Part shown: positions 17,993 through 27,404 of the stretch, piece by piece
Position numbering within the stretch: the stretch's first letter is position 1
Layout of the letters: each line of letters starts with the position of its first letter
Source: an uncultured Clostridia bacterium
GTDB taxonomy: Bacteria > Bacillota > Clostridia > TANB77 > CAG-508
Assembly: GCA_948805675.1 (NCBI GenBank)
Contig: CAQIBN010000001.1
Coordinates: 234,984 to 298,983, forward strand
Length of the DNA stretch: 64,000 nt
Direction: 5' to 3'
The notes under the pieces: generated by a model
What the model was told of the DNA's origin: nothing
What the model saw: only the letters and a program-made list of their open reading frames with translations
The model's database searches: none
Made by a program: the position numbers and the translations under genes

Positions 17993-18794
17993 TTACATAC
18001 CCAGAATTCTTCCCAATTGAATAAAAAATGATTGCCACCAAGGAGCAGTATAGCGAAATTTGGGGTTTTTAGATTCAACAGCTTTAATATATTTATTTAT
18101 AATAGATGTATATGGTTTTTGTTCTATAAAATTCCATATTCTAATTTCGTTTTTTCTTATAATTTCACAATACTTAGAAAAATAAGAATTATCATACATC
18201 CATTCGTATTTTTTGTTGTTATTCTCTTTATTAAAGCCAGTTGCATAAGCACCAGGTTCTATTAATATGACTTTTATATCACATCCAGATAGCCTTTTTA
18301 AGATTTTCATTTCTTGATGTAAACAAATCCCAAATGCTTCCAGAGAGAATTTAGATGCACAATATGGAGATAGAAATGGCATTGGAATCCTTCCGAACAA
18401 TAGAAGAAATGATTATAATTCTACCATATCCTTTAGATATCATATTTCTAAGTGCAAGTTGAATCATTTCTAGATTACTGAAAATATTTGTTTCAAAAAC
18501 ATTTTTTATTTTTTCAATAGATATATCTATTACTGAACCAGAATCGCCAATTGCACTATTACAGATAAAAGTATCAATATCATAATTTAATATTTTTTCC
18601 CTTTCCTTCTTATTTAAAATATCTAGTTTCAATGCTTCCAATTTTAGATTTTCTAATTCAGAGATTTGTTGTAAATCACATACCTGATTATTGTAATGAA
18701 CACTTGCATATACTGTATGTCCGCGTCTTGCTAAACGAATTGCTGTTTCTTTTCCAAGTCCAGAACCACTACCAGTTATAAATACTTTTTTCAA
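17993..18794 (-). CDS. Short-chain dehydrogenase/reductase, read through one +1 shift at CGG
   Basis: NAD(P)-dependent oxidoreductase of the SDR family, substrate unknown. I start at TTG 18794 (K-K-V-F-I-T-G-S-G-S-G-L-G-K-E-T-A), with TAGGTG upstream; a GTG at 18803 is the alternative. The N-terminal part has the T-G-x-x-x-G-x-G motif, an N-S-A motif (C-N-S-A-I-G) and the catalytic serines in I-I-I-I-S-S-I-V. There codon CGG (18395-18393) occurs. The +1 frame reads S-S-I-V-G-R-I-P-M-P-F-L-S-P-Y-C-A-S-K-F, supplying the catalytic Y-x-x-x-K. Without the shift the enzyme lacks its catalytic Tyr and Lys. Confidence 0.88.
18393..18395 (-). other. CGG +1 shift site in the SDR gene
   Basis: Minus-strand GTT|CGG|A lies between the catalytic serines and the Y-x-x-x-K motif. 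The +1 frame gives the common S-S-x-x-G-R-I family motif. Confidence 0.9.
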
Positions 18795-19146
18795 TATAAT
18801 CACCTATATTTAGTATTTGTATGAGAGTGTAATGTTATACTTTTGAAAACAAAAATTAGAAAAATTAAAGTATTTTAAATAATATTGAAAAAAGTATGTA
18901 AGATATTTGGCTTTATACAATTCATCTTCATAAGTACTGATATTATGACTAATGTTATCTATAGAAAATGTAAGTTTTAAGTTATTTTTTATATTAATAT
19001 TTTTAATCATACTTGTAAGTATGTGTAGTATAATTATTTTTCAATAAATGTTTATTTTAATAAAACAATCTGTTAACATATTTGTTAGTTAAAAATAATT
19101 GAAATCTGTAAAAAATATGTTAGAATAAATATAATTGATATAAAAT

Positions 19147-19222
19147 GCTACTATAGCTCAATTGGTAGAGTGTCAGATTCGTAAACTGAGGGTTGGGAGT
19201 TCAATTCTCCCTAGTAGCTCCA
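19147..19222 (+). tRNA. tRNA-Thr(CGT)
   Basis: Cloverleaf: acceptor GCTACTA/TAGTAGC, D arm GCTC/GAGT, anticodon arm TCAG/CTGA with a weak A-A closing pair and loop TTCGTAA, variable GGGTT, T arm GGGAG-TTCAATT-CTCCC, and encoded CCA. Anticodon CGT at 19180-19182 reads ACG. It is not a reader of CGG. Confidence 0.85.
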
Positions 19223-19365
19223 TTTTTTACTCCCACGAAGTGATAGGAATAATTAATAAAAACATTGATTTAAATATTTATATGTTATAAAATGTATGAG
19301 TGGTTCTCAAGAAACTTATCAAAAGCCTTGAGAAATTTTAATATTATAGAGGGGAGGAAATTTAT

Positions 19366-19899
19366 ATGGAAAAATCAAATAAAAGTGAAGAACCTAAAAT
19401 ACTTGTTTCAAAAGTACAACACATTTTAGAATGGACTAAAACTAAAATATATTTAGATACTAATTCGAACAAAGCCAAAAATAGAATTGTACGAAGAGGT
19501 GAAGTTTATAAATGTAACTTTGGAATTGGTATAGGTTCAGAAATGCAAAAGGAAAGACCTTGTGTAATAATTCAAAGTGATGTAGGCAATATAAATTCAA
19601 GTAATGTTATAGTAGCACCAATAACGCATACAGAAAAGCCAATTCCATCAATGGCACATATTACAACTCAAAAAGATAATGATGGGATAACAATACTAGA
19701 TGGACAAGTAAATCTTTCGAATATTCAAACTGTTAGTAAAGCAAGATTAGGAAACTACATAACCAAATTTTCAAAAAAAGATATAGAAAATATTGATAAG
19801 TCTTTATATGTAAGTTTAGGGTTAATGAAAAATATTAAAAGATATGAAGAAAAAATTGAAAACTTAAATAAATATATAGAAAAACTAAAAGAAAGTTAA
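19366..19899 (+). CDS. PemK/MazF-family toxin-like protein
   Basis: 177 residues. After a ~45-residue N-terminal extension comes the MazF fold: R-R-G-E-V-Y-K-C-N-F-G, E-R-P-C-V-I-I-Q-S-D, N-V-I-V-A-P-I-T and I-L-D-G-Q-V-N-L-S-N-I-Q-T-V. MazF-type proteins cut mRNA (family knowledge). No antitoxin gene is visible on either side. The extension or the coiled C-terminus (Y-E-E-K-I-E-N-L-N-K-Y-I-E-K-L) may serve another role. RBS GAGGGGAGG. It sits directly upstream of element A. Confidence 0.8.
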   Translation: MEKSNKSEEPKILVSKVQHILEWTKTKIYLDTNSNKAKNRIVRRGEVYKCNFGIGIGSEMQKERPCVIIQSDVGNINSSNVIVAPITHTEKPIPSMAHITTQKDNDGITILDGQVNLSNIQTVSKARLGNYITKFSKKDIENIDKSLYVSLGLMKNIKRYEEKIENLNKYIEKLKES

Positions 19900-20100
19900 C
19901 AATTAGAGATATATGATTTGACATTTAATAAGATAAATGATAAAATTAAATTACAAATATGTTGTTTTTATCAAAACAATAGTAACATTTAACAAATACA
20001 AAAATCTTTTGAGATTTTTAGTATTATGAATATTTTTAAGCTTTTAGCATAGACTAATAGCACAAATATGTTATAGGTTTTCACCTATAATAGTATTACA

Positions 20101-20131
20101 GGAAAGTTGAGTAACATCAATTTTCCTTTTT
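20101..20131 (+). terminator. Terminator ahead of element A
   Basis: GGAAAGTTGA / TCAATTTTCC stem, 6-nt loop, then a T-rich tail. A second small hairpin TATAGG/CCTATA precedes it. The 19900-20100 stretch otherwise holds nothing visible. Confidence 0.7.
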
Positions 20132-20161
20132 ATTTTGCAAAAGCACTATTAATTTTATGTG

Positions 20162-20431
20162 TTTTATGCTATACTAATTTCAACAGTTGATGAGTAAATT
20201 ATTTTTTCTAAGCAAAATATGGGGGGAATACTATTAAAACTAGGCAATTTTTTCTCAAATAACCTCCTAAAACGCTCAAACGACGTTTCTGTTCGAACTA
20301 AGTTGAACAGACAGATACAAATATCATTCTAAAAAGGATGGTATTTTTTTTAGAAAATTTATTGCCTTGCAGAGTCCCCGAGTTATCATGTAGGTCATAA
20401 CTCATAGGGGAGAACGCTTTAGTTAAGTACA
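20162..20431 (+). repeat. Repeat R1, copy 1 (element A left region)
   Basis: About 270 bp nearly identical to 29576-29843, noncoding. Contains AACCTCC-rich and hairpin segments (CATTCTAAAAAGGATGG; GAGTTAT...ATAACTC). Its place at the leading edge of both elements suggests an att/promoter or transfer-origin region. Confidence 0.75.
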
Positions 20432-20688
20432 TACTAAAAAGGAGTTATTACATAACTTTCTTTTAGAAAGTATGTAACCCACTATGACACTTTCAAAACT
20501 TCGTTTTGGAAAGATGCCGTGGGCTCTGCGAGACTTACGAAATTACTTTATAAGATATTAGTACAAATATAGAATCAAAACTATTGCATTTCACATAATT
20601 TTATAATATTATATAAGTAAATCTTATTACCTTGCCAAGTGCAAGTTTATATATAACTCAACAAAATAATTTTATGGAGGATAAAAAG
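20432..20688. other. Hairpin-rich noncoding stretch of element A
   Basis: Contains ACTTTC-TTTTA-GAAAGT and CTTTCAAAAC-TTC-GTTTTGGAAAG hairpins. Possibly an origin of transfer or regulatory RNA; no gene is visible. Confidence 0.35.
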
Positions 20689-21126
20689 ATGAAAGAAAAA
20701 CTGCAAATTGCTAAACACTTTCGGCTTTCTCAAAATAGCTTTAGCAGAAATCCTAAACACAAATCACTAATTACTAAATGCTATAAAGCATATTGTATCC
20801 AATGTATTTTGAGAAAAAGAGAGACATTCATATTGTATTGGGGGAGTTACTACATTCAAAGTTTTTCGACAAGAGTATCTGATTGGTGTAATTATGTATT
20901 TGATTGTATTTATAAATTTTTTTTGGTACATTTTACTCCTAATGATGACAAAACCTTAAAAAAGTATGAACTTATTCATTACAAAGTAATGAAACCTATT
21001 CACATAAAAAGGACTTATTTTGTAGATGAACTTTTTCTAAGTTACTATCTAAAAGGAATGGGATTTGAAATTGTTAATGAACAGATAAGTAGTCTTTCTA
21101 CAACCTATGAAATTGCTAAGCTTTAA
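20689..21126 (+). CDS. Unrecognised element A protein (145 aa)
   Basis: I do not recognise this ORF. ATG at 20689 has GGAGG 8 nt upstream, a reason to think it is translated. It is aromatic- and lysine-rich, with Y-W/W-C pairs and one cysteine-rich stretch (C-Y-K-A-Y-C-I-Q-C-I-L). It contains one of only two in-frame CGG codons in the window that do not lead into an open +1 frame (20722-20724, followed by C): a +1 step there meets TAA after 15 codons. Either it uses CGG as Arg in its source genome, or only a short product is made here. Confidence 0.45.
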   Translation: MKEKLQIAKHFRLSQNSFSRNPKHKSLITKCYKAYCIQCILRKRETFILYWGSYYIQSFSTRVSDWCNYVFDCIYKFFLVHFTPNDDKTLKKYELIHYKVMKPIHIKRTYFVDELFLSYYLKGMGFEIVNEQISSLSTTYEIAKL

Positions 21127-21134
21127 TCTATAAT

Positions 21135-21155
21135 GGAGGGGACAATGTCCCCTCC
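21135..21155 (+). terminator. GGAGGGGAC hairpin
   Basis: Perfect 9-bp stem with a 3-nt AAT loop after the unrecognised ORF. A similar GGAGG...CCTCC hairpin lies near 34092-34110 in element B. Confidence 0.5.
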
Positions 21156-21341
21156 AAATCCTTTATATATTAATATCTCTCATAAAGATTCTTTTCTAGC
21201 ATTTATTTCTACCATAACTAAAACCACCTAAAATTCAATCTCACTACTTTTAGAACTATAATTTTATATCTGTTTAGCTATCTTTTACAAAATATATTTT
21301 TTAATAAAATTTAAAGTGTACTTAACTTATTCTTACTGGGG

Positions 21342-21379
21342 TAGGACTTATGGCAAAGCCAAAGTCCTGTGCTACGAAG
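21342..21379. other. Hairpin upstream of the relaxase (candidate oriT or regulator)
   Basis: GTAGGACTTATGGC pairs imperfectly with GCCAAAGTCCTGTGCTAC around an AAA loop, just before the relaxase ribosome site. MobV-type relaxases act at inverted repeats near their own gene, so a transfer origin is possible but unproven. Confidence 0.35.
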
Positions 21380-21400
21380 AAATTTCAAAGGAGGTATTTT

Positions 21401-22789
21401 ATGGAACAAGAATTAGCATATTCTTTTCACTTGGGTAGTGATAAAAACAAAAGTAAATTAACAAAGAAAGTTGCAAAAGAAAATGTATCTGGTACAACTT
21501 CTTTATCTAATAATGCAATCCAAAATGCAAAAGATTTGTCTGATGTAAATAAACACAATTTAAGAGATTATGATAATCAAACAGAACTAATTAGAACAAT
21601 ATATGGGACAAGTGATATTGTAAATGATGTAAAACAAGTATATTTAGACGAATTTGAACAAGCTAGAATTGAATATAACAATAATCAAACTAGAAATGAT
21701 AGAAAAATAGATAATTACTTTACAAAAGTATGTGAATCTCAAAATGATATTGCGTGTGAAATTATAATAGAACTTGGAGATATGGACTTTTGGAATGATA
21801 AAGACGAAAGATATAGATTTAAAATGGTTGATGTATATAATGAGCAAGTAAAAGACTTGATTAAAATTATCCCAGACTTCAAAATAGCAAATGCTACAAT
21901 ACATTTTGATGAAGTTTCTCCCCATATACACATTGTAGGTGTTCCAGTAACTACAAATTGTACTAGAGGAATGAAAAAACAAGTAGGAAAAAGTAAATTG
22001 TTTACTAAAACTTCACTTACTGAAATACAAGATAAAATGAGAAATGCTTGTATTAAGTCATATAACAAGTTTTATGAGGTTAATACATGATTAAAAGAAA
22101 AACAAAAAGGCAGAAATCAAGACATCAATGTTAATGATATGGGCAATTATAGAGAAATCAAGAAACAACTAGCTAAAAAGGAACAAAAACTTGAAAAAGC
22201 AAATAATCAAACGAAAAAACTTGATAATAAAAGTGCTAATATAACGGAAATATTAGATAATCTAAAATCATCTAAACTAAATAAAAATAATATGATTATT
22301 TCAAACGAGGATGTCCAGAAATTAAAAAATTATATAGAAGATGTAAAAAATATAACCCAGACAGTTAGAAGTGTAAATGACTTAAATATGGCTATTAAAG
22401 ATTTTGAACACTCTAGCTTTGAAATAGACAAAGAAAATCGTTCACTCAAATATGAAATAGAACTAAAAAATAATGAAATTGGCAGTCTAAAAAAGGAACT
22501 ATCTACTAAAGATACGATTATAGGCAGATTACAAACTGAAAAAGAAAAGATAAAACAGGAATTGCAGAAATTTAAAAACTTCTGGCATAGTATTATGAGC
22601 CATTTTCACAAAAGAATTTGCTATGACAAAGATAATAATTATAAGATTGTTAGTGATGACCTATATAAAAATGGCATATTTGACAATAACGATAATGAAA
22701 TTGCAAATAACATTGCTAGAAAAGTAACTATACTAGATAAGAACAAGCAAATCAAGAATAAAAAGAAAAATAATGATACCAGATTTTAA
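21401..22789 (+). pseudogene. MobV-type relaxase (plasmid recombination enzyme) with one in-frame TGA
   Basis: Conjugative relaxase for mobilising the element. The ATG at 21401 follows AAGGAGG. The N-terminal domain shows S-P-H-I-H-I-V-G (metal-binding His motif) and A-C-I-K-S-Y-N-K-F. The frame meets TGA at 22088-22090 and continues in the same frame with L-K-E-K-Q-K-G-R-N-Q-D-I-N-V, the conserved family follow-on, to TAA at 22789. The C-terminal half is a long coiled coil. A single nonsense codon therefore interrupts an otherwise intact gene of 462 codons. I treat it as inactivated; UGA readthrough is a less likely alternative. Confidence 0.75.
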
Positions 22790-22803
22790 AGGAGGAAATT
22801 GAT

Positions 22804-23139
22804 ATGAAAAATGAATTACCAAAAACAAAAATTGATGAAAGAACAGGCATTGAATATCATTTAGATGGAGATTATTATATACCAAATATTGTAGCACCAA
22901 AACAAGAGAAAATCACTTTAAATAAATATGGAAGAATGAGATTAAAATATTTAAAAGAACATAAGAAAGCTGATTATACTATAATGCTTATGGATGGAAC
23001 ATTAAATACACATTTGAAAGAATTACAAGAAACAGCAGATACTAGAGTGCAACAGATTATCAGTGAGTTAAAAGCAAAAAGTGATTTAACAGAAGATATG
23101 AAAAATACAGATATGATTTATTGGATAGGAACTATGAAC
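22804..23139 (+). pseudogene. tnpV: TnpV-like protein, 5' exon, interrupted by a group II intron
   Basis: Starts with ATG after AAAGGAGG. The sequence D-G-D-Y-Y-I-P-N, K-Y-G-R-M-R-L-K-Y-L-K-E-H and I-Y-W-I-G-T-M-N matches the transposon-encoded TnpV family of Tn4451-type elements, whose role is unknown. Copy 2 in element B continues T-M-N-S-I-K-A-Q-A-E-E-I, but here G-T-M-N is followed by the intron start GTGCGCCAG, adding V-R-Q-L-G-V and a stop. The 3' exon is missing. Confidence 0.8.
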
Positions 23140-24850
23140 GTGCGCCAGTTAGGTGTTTAATATATAGTAGGTGGAAATCCTATCTAGTAAGGTCTAACCA
23201 ACCGCTAGTACCTAGATTTTGGAGTTGTAACTGTGAAGTTACAATTTAAGCGTAAATCAGGGAGAGTTCGAGCCGCAATGCGAAAGCGTGAAACTAATTT
23301 AGACCCGTTAAACTAGTCAAGCAGAAGTTGATACCTTGTTCATGGTAGCAAACAATAACACATTAACGATATGGTGAGGAGATGTGGGTTCTGTCGGGTT
23401 CATAGGATGTGGCGAGTTCTACATTAATATATTAAACAGACCTGGGAGGTCTTGCAAGTTCTCTAAACAGAGTATGATAAACTCTTTGTTCGAGTTAAAG
23501 AAGTGTAAAAGCTGAGGTTTATCAAATGACTTGCAAGAAGTCGGACTAATTCGTAGTAGCTATGAAGCGAGTAATGACCGTGGAGCGAAGGGATTAGCAT
23601 AACAATCAACTGAGAAAATAAACATTTACACACGGGAGGTGAGTAATAAATGGAAAATGACTTTTCAAAGATAGCTAAGCAGTTGAAAGAGTACAAGACA
23701 GTACAAGGTATAATGAAATTTGTAAACAAAGAAGCAATCATAAAACAACATAATAAACAATCAAATAATAAAGCAACAGGAATAGATGGTATAGGAAAAC
23801 AAGAATATGGAGAGAAACTAAATGAAAATGTAAACAACTTAATAAATCGAATGAAGACAATGTCATACAGACCAAAAGAAGTGAGAAGAACATATATACC
23901 AAAAGCAGGGAATAAGGAACTTAGACCACTAGGAATACCAGCATACGAAGATAAGTTAGTACAAGGAGCAATGGCAGATGTTTTAAATGAGATTTATGAA
24001 AATATATTCTTAGATTGTTCATATGGTTTTAGACCTAACAGAGATAGTCATAAAGCAATAAAGAAACTAGATGAAATAATAATGAAAAAGAAAATAAACT
24101 ATGTAGTAGACGCAGATATAAAAGGTTTCTTTAATAATGTTAATCATGAATGGTTAATAAAATTTTTGAAACATACGATACAAGACCAGAAGTTTATTAG
24201 GTATATAGGAAGATTTTTAAAGTCAGGAATAATAGAAAATATGCAACATTATGAAAATGACAAGGGAACACCACAAGGAGCGATAGTATCACCAATATTG
24301 GCAAATGTATATCTACATTATGTACTAGACTTATGGTTTGAACTGTACATCAAAATAAAGTGTAAGGGTGGAGCATATCTAGTAAGATATGCAGATGACT
24401 TTGTATGTTGCTTTGAAAGAAAAGAAGATGCAGAAATGTTTTACAAAGAATTAAAAGATAGGTTAAACAAATTTGACTTAGAACTAGCAGAAGACAAAAG
24501 TAGAATAATCCCATTTGGGAATAACAATAGCAGAGAAAAGTTTGACTTTTTAGGATTTACACATATAAATGGGAATAACAGAAAGGGGTATTACAAGTTA
24601 GTACATGTTACAAGCAAAAAAGAAAGCAAAGGCAAAGAGACAAGCTGTAAAACAATGGCTAAAAGAAAGTGTAAGAATATATGAAATACCATATTTAATA
24701 AAGTTATTAAATATAAAGTTACAAGGAACATTTAGATACTACGGGGTGAGTGATAATTGTAAATGGATGATAACATTTTACTTTTACCAAGTAAATATTT
24801 TTCAAAACTACTTGAAAGTTTATAAATTTTATGTTAAAGTGAAGATAATA
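23140..24850 (+). mobile_element. Group II intron, 3'-truncated
   Basis: The 5' end GTGCGCCAGTTAGGTGTT fits the bacterial group II GUGCGCC consensus and is defined to the base by comparison with the uninterrupted tnpV copy at 33566-33954. About 500 nt of structured RNA precede a reverse transcriptase ORF. No domain V/VI sequence and no 3' exon follow; the sequence runs straight into repeat R2 at 24851. A deletion removed the 3' end, so this intron should not self-splice. Confidence 0.8.
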
Positions 24851-24856
24851 AATTGA
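23650..24856 (+). pseudogene. ltrA: Group II intron reverse transcriptase/maturase, frameshifted and truncated
   Basis: RT domain with R-R-T-Y-I-P-K, L-R-P-L-G-I-P, S-Y-G-F-R-P-N-R, G-F-F-N-N-V and the catalytic Y-A-D-D-F. After F-D-F-L-G-F-T-H the frame is lost at a run of six A (24616-24621). Removing one A restores K-K-K-A-K-A-K-R-Q-A-V-K-Q-W and Q-G-T-F-R-Y-Y-G-V, but the maturase C-terminus is garbled or deleted. This homopolymer slip is unlike the CGG sites and looks like ordinary decay. Confidence 0.85.
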
Positions 24857-25014
24857 TTGATATTTGTATCAATCGTTAAGAGAAAAGTTGTAGATAACTA
24901 CGACGTTCGCTCCATTAAGTAAAATCGTCGCACCAGACGAAAACATTGATAAATCAACTGTAAAAGGTTGATTTTTTTAATGCCTTTATCTTGAAAAAGG
25001 AAGGATGGTGTGGT
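24851..25014 (+). promoter_or_regulatory. Leader repeat R2, copy 1: structured RNA with attenuator-like terminator
   Basis: Conserved with 35639-35802. Includes GTTGTAGATAACTAC, a GACG...CGTC stem that becomes GATG...CATC in copy 2 (compensatory change), and a TCAAC...GTTGA stem followed by seven T just before a small ORF. The layout suits a transcription attenuator for the ORF-recombinase operon. Confidence 0.5.
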
Positions 25015-25299
25015 ATGATTAGTATTGTTAATAAGAAAAACAAGATTAAAAGAGAATTGCTCTCTAAAATTGAATGGGCTTGTAGTTTGAATGCTATAAA
25101 ACTTGAACACGAAATGATATTTGAAGGTTGTTTAAGAATTGTAGAACATACAAACTTAGCGTATGTAGAACCACATAGAGTAATCATTAAAGATAAGCTA
25201 TTTTTATTCTTTAATGAATGCGATTACTTTTATGTGGGAGATTTAAGGTATAAATACCATTTATCTCAATTAAAAGACTACATAGAAAGGCTACTTTAA
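25015..25299 (+). CDS. Small conserved element protein (94 aa)
   Basis: Unrecognised. It begins M-I-S-I-V-N-K-K-N-K-I-K-R with GGAAGG upstream (an earlier ATG at 24991 is less likely) and has a second copy at 35803 with about the same first 75 residues, so it is under some conservation. It contains E-W-A-C-S-L-N and C-L-R-I-V-E-H-T-N-L-A-Y-V. It is encoded just before the serine recombinase and could regulate it. Confidence 0.6.
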   Translation: MISIVNKKNKIKRELLSKIEWACSLNAIKLEHEMIFEGCLRIVEHTNLAYVEPHRVIIKDKLFLFFNECDYFYVGDLRYKYHLSQLKDYIERLL

Positions 25300-25353
25300 T
25301 TTTAGAGTTTTTTTGTGCCTTTCCATTAATAAGTGAAAGGAGAGTTTTATAAA

Positions 25354-27128
25354 ATGAACGAAGAAAAGAAAATCGCAGGAATTTATATCCGTGTAAGTAC
25401 AGATGATCAAGTAAGAGAACGGATTTAGTCTAGCAGAGCAAAAAGAAAAACTATTACAACTATGTAAATTTAAAGAATATGAAGTATTTAGAGTGTATGA
25501 AGATGCTGGAATATCAGCGAAAAATATTAAAGATAGACCAGCATTTCAAGAAATGTTAAAAGATATGAAACAAGGGAAAATCAATTATATTGTAGCCTAT
25601 AAATTAGATAGAGTTACTCGTTCAGTTCGTGATTTAGAAGAACTAATTGCGCAATTAGAATTACACAATACTTATTTGGTGTGTGATAAAGATGATGTAA
25701 ATACGAGCAGTGCTAATGGAAGATTTTTTGTAAGAATGCTAACAGTATTATCACAACTAGAAATTGAAATAGTAAGCAAAAGAACAAAATTCGGATTAAA
25801 TGGTGCTATTAAATCTGGTCGTTTACCCAGAATTGTAACATTAGGCTATAAAAAAGATAATAATAAGAAAACTGTTATTGATGAAACTACAAAAGATGTA
25901 GTAATTAAAATATTTAATATGTATTTAGAGGGAAAAAGCTACCATCAAATAAGCAATACATTAAATAAAGAAAAGGTTTTATACCCTAAACATTGGAGAG
26001 ATACAACTATTATGAAAATAATAGACAATAAAGTCTATATGGGAGATTATGAAAAAGGAAAATCTAACAGTAAAGATACTGTAATTTATATGAATGTCGT
26101 CGAGCCAATAATTAGTTGTGCTATGTGGAATGAAGCACAACATCAAAAAGAGAAAAATCAAAGAAGTTATACAAGAGATAGAGTTTATATATTTTTCCAA
26201 AAGTTAAAATGTCCTAAATGTAGTAGAATTATGAAATGCAAAGGCTCTGGAGGAACAAAGAAAAAATACATGTATTATACTTGTGAACATTGCAAGATAT
26301 ATTACAGAGAAGATAAAATCGAAGAATGTTTACAAAGATTTATTCTTGAGTTAGTAGAATATGATATGGCAGTTAAGAAGTATTTTTTACCAATACTAGC
26401 TGATAAAAAGGAAACAAAAACAGAAAAACTAGACCAAGAAATTGACATATTACAAAAACAAAAAGAAAGAATAAAAAAGGCTTATGTAAGTGGAATAGTT
26501 GAAATAGAAGATTTCTCTGAAGATTATAAAATCATTGAAGAAAAAATCAATATTTTAGAAACAAAAAAATATCAAAAACTTAATGCAAATAGTTTATCAT
26601 TTACACCACAGCAACTGATGGCTGATAGAGATATTGAAAGAGAAAAGCTAATAAAAGATAACAAATTAAATGAAACTTTAAAGCAAGAATGGAATAAAAA
26701 ATCCAAAGAAGAAAAGCAAGAATTTATTTCAAAATTTATAGAATCAATGAAACTATTAAAAAACAAAAAACGGAGAATTTTACATTGATAAAATAAATTT
26801 TAGAAGTAGTTATATTGAACAATTAACAAAGTTTTTTGCATTAGGAATAGCAGATGTTTTTGTACCTGTTGAAGTTAATGAAGAGGAAAAAGAAATAAGA
26901 GGAAGTGTTAATATAAATCAAGAACAATTAGACGATTATATTGCAAGACTAAATCAAGAATTTGAAATAGAATTTTATGAATTATTTTCAAAAAATGTAA
27001 ACGAAAACGAAGAAGAAGTTGAGTTGAAATTGAACAAAGAAAAACAAAAACTAATTCGATTAGTTGCTGTAAAAAACAGAAAACTTTTTCAAAAACAGAG
27101 AAAGAAAATTATAAAATTGGAGCAGTAA
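25354..27128 (+). CDS. Large serine recombinase, read through two +1 shifts at CGG
   Basis: Site-specific recombinase for element A. ATG at 25354 starts K-I-A-G-I-Y-I-R-V-S-T-D-D-Q with the catalytic Ser. Codon 23 is CGG (25420). The zero frame stops one codon later; the +1 frame gives V-R-E-G-F-S-L-A-E-Q-K and enters a 430-residue frame with Y-K-L-D-R-V-T-R-S, the recombinase domain, a zinc ribbon (C-P-K-C ... C-E-H-C) and a coiled coil. At 26771 a second CGG occurs. The zero frame ends at TGA after three more codons, whereas the +1 frame (G-E-F-Y-I-D-K-I-N-F) stays open for about 118 codons to TAA at 27126. Total about 590 residues, normal for the family. The first shift is essential for activity. 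Confidence 0.9.
25420..25422 (+). other. CGG +1 shift site 1 in the serine recombinase
   Basis: GAA|CGG|A. The zero frame then reads ATT-TAG. The +1 Gly is the conserved R-E-G-F-S glycine of the family. Confidence 0.9.
26771..26773 (+). other. CGG +1 shift site 2 in the serine recombinase
   Basis: AAA|CGG|A. The +1 frame is open for about 118 further codons; the zero frame ends four codons on. Confidence 0.85.
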
Positions 27129-27152
27129 TCAGTAATCAAAAATAAAAAATTA

Positions 27153-27223
27153 GAGGAAAAATTCAAATTAAATACAATATTTGTACCCCCATATACTTCC
27201 TAACAAGCACTGAATTTTTCCTC
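27153..27223. repeat. 13-bp inverted repeat near the right end of element A
   Basis: GAGGAAAAATTCA (27153-27165) and its perfect complement (27211-27223) are separated by 45 nt, 25 bp after the recombinase stop. Could be a terminator or part of an attachment site. 27224-27404 shows only a probable promoter for the next gene (TATGATATACT near 27307). Confidence 0.5.
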
Positions 27224-27404
27224 CCTAGTCAAAATTCGTATTTTGGGATTAAGTCCCAAGCCCTTTATAAAATAATTTGTAGAATTAATGAAAATATTGA
27301 AAAATTATGATATACTTTAATTCATTAGACAGTATCTAATAAATTAAAAGAACAAATCAAATTATATGAAAAAGAAGTAATTAAATAAAGAAAAGGAATA
27401 AGAA

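Larger units (their letters stand above)
20162..27225 (+). mobile_element. Mobilizable element A (Tn4451-like, decaying)
   Basis: Runs from the 270-bp repeat R1 through an unrecognised ORF, a relaxase with an internal stop, tnpV interrupted by a group II intron, a conserved leader R2, a small ORF and a large serine recombinase, ending near a 13-bp inverted repeat at 27153-27223. Parts recur at 29576-29843, 33130-33954 and 35639-36060. The boundaries are estimates. Confidence 0.6.

Noticed and set aside
18810..19010. 66-codon ORF on the minus strand upstream of the SDR
   Set aside because: Low-complexity N/I/Y/K composition expected from A/T-rich DNA and no ribosome site.
19147..19222. tRNA that might read CGG or CGGA
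   Set aside because: Its anticodon is CGT in a normal 7-nt loop, so it reads ACG (Thr).
22088..22090. TGA decoded as Trp in this organism
   Set aside because: Only one case, in a decaying element; all Trp codons I checked in core genes are TGG.
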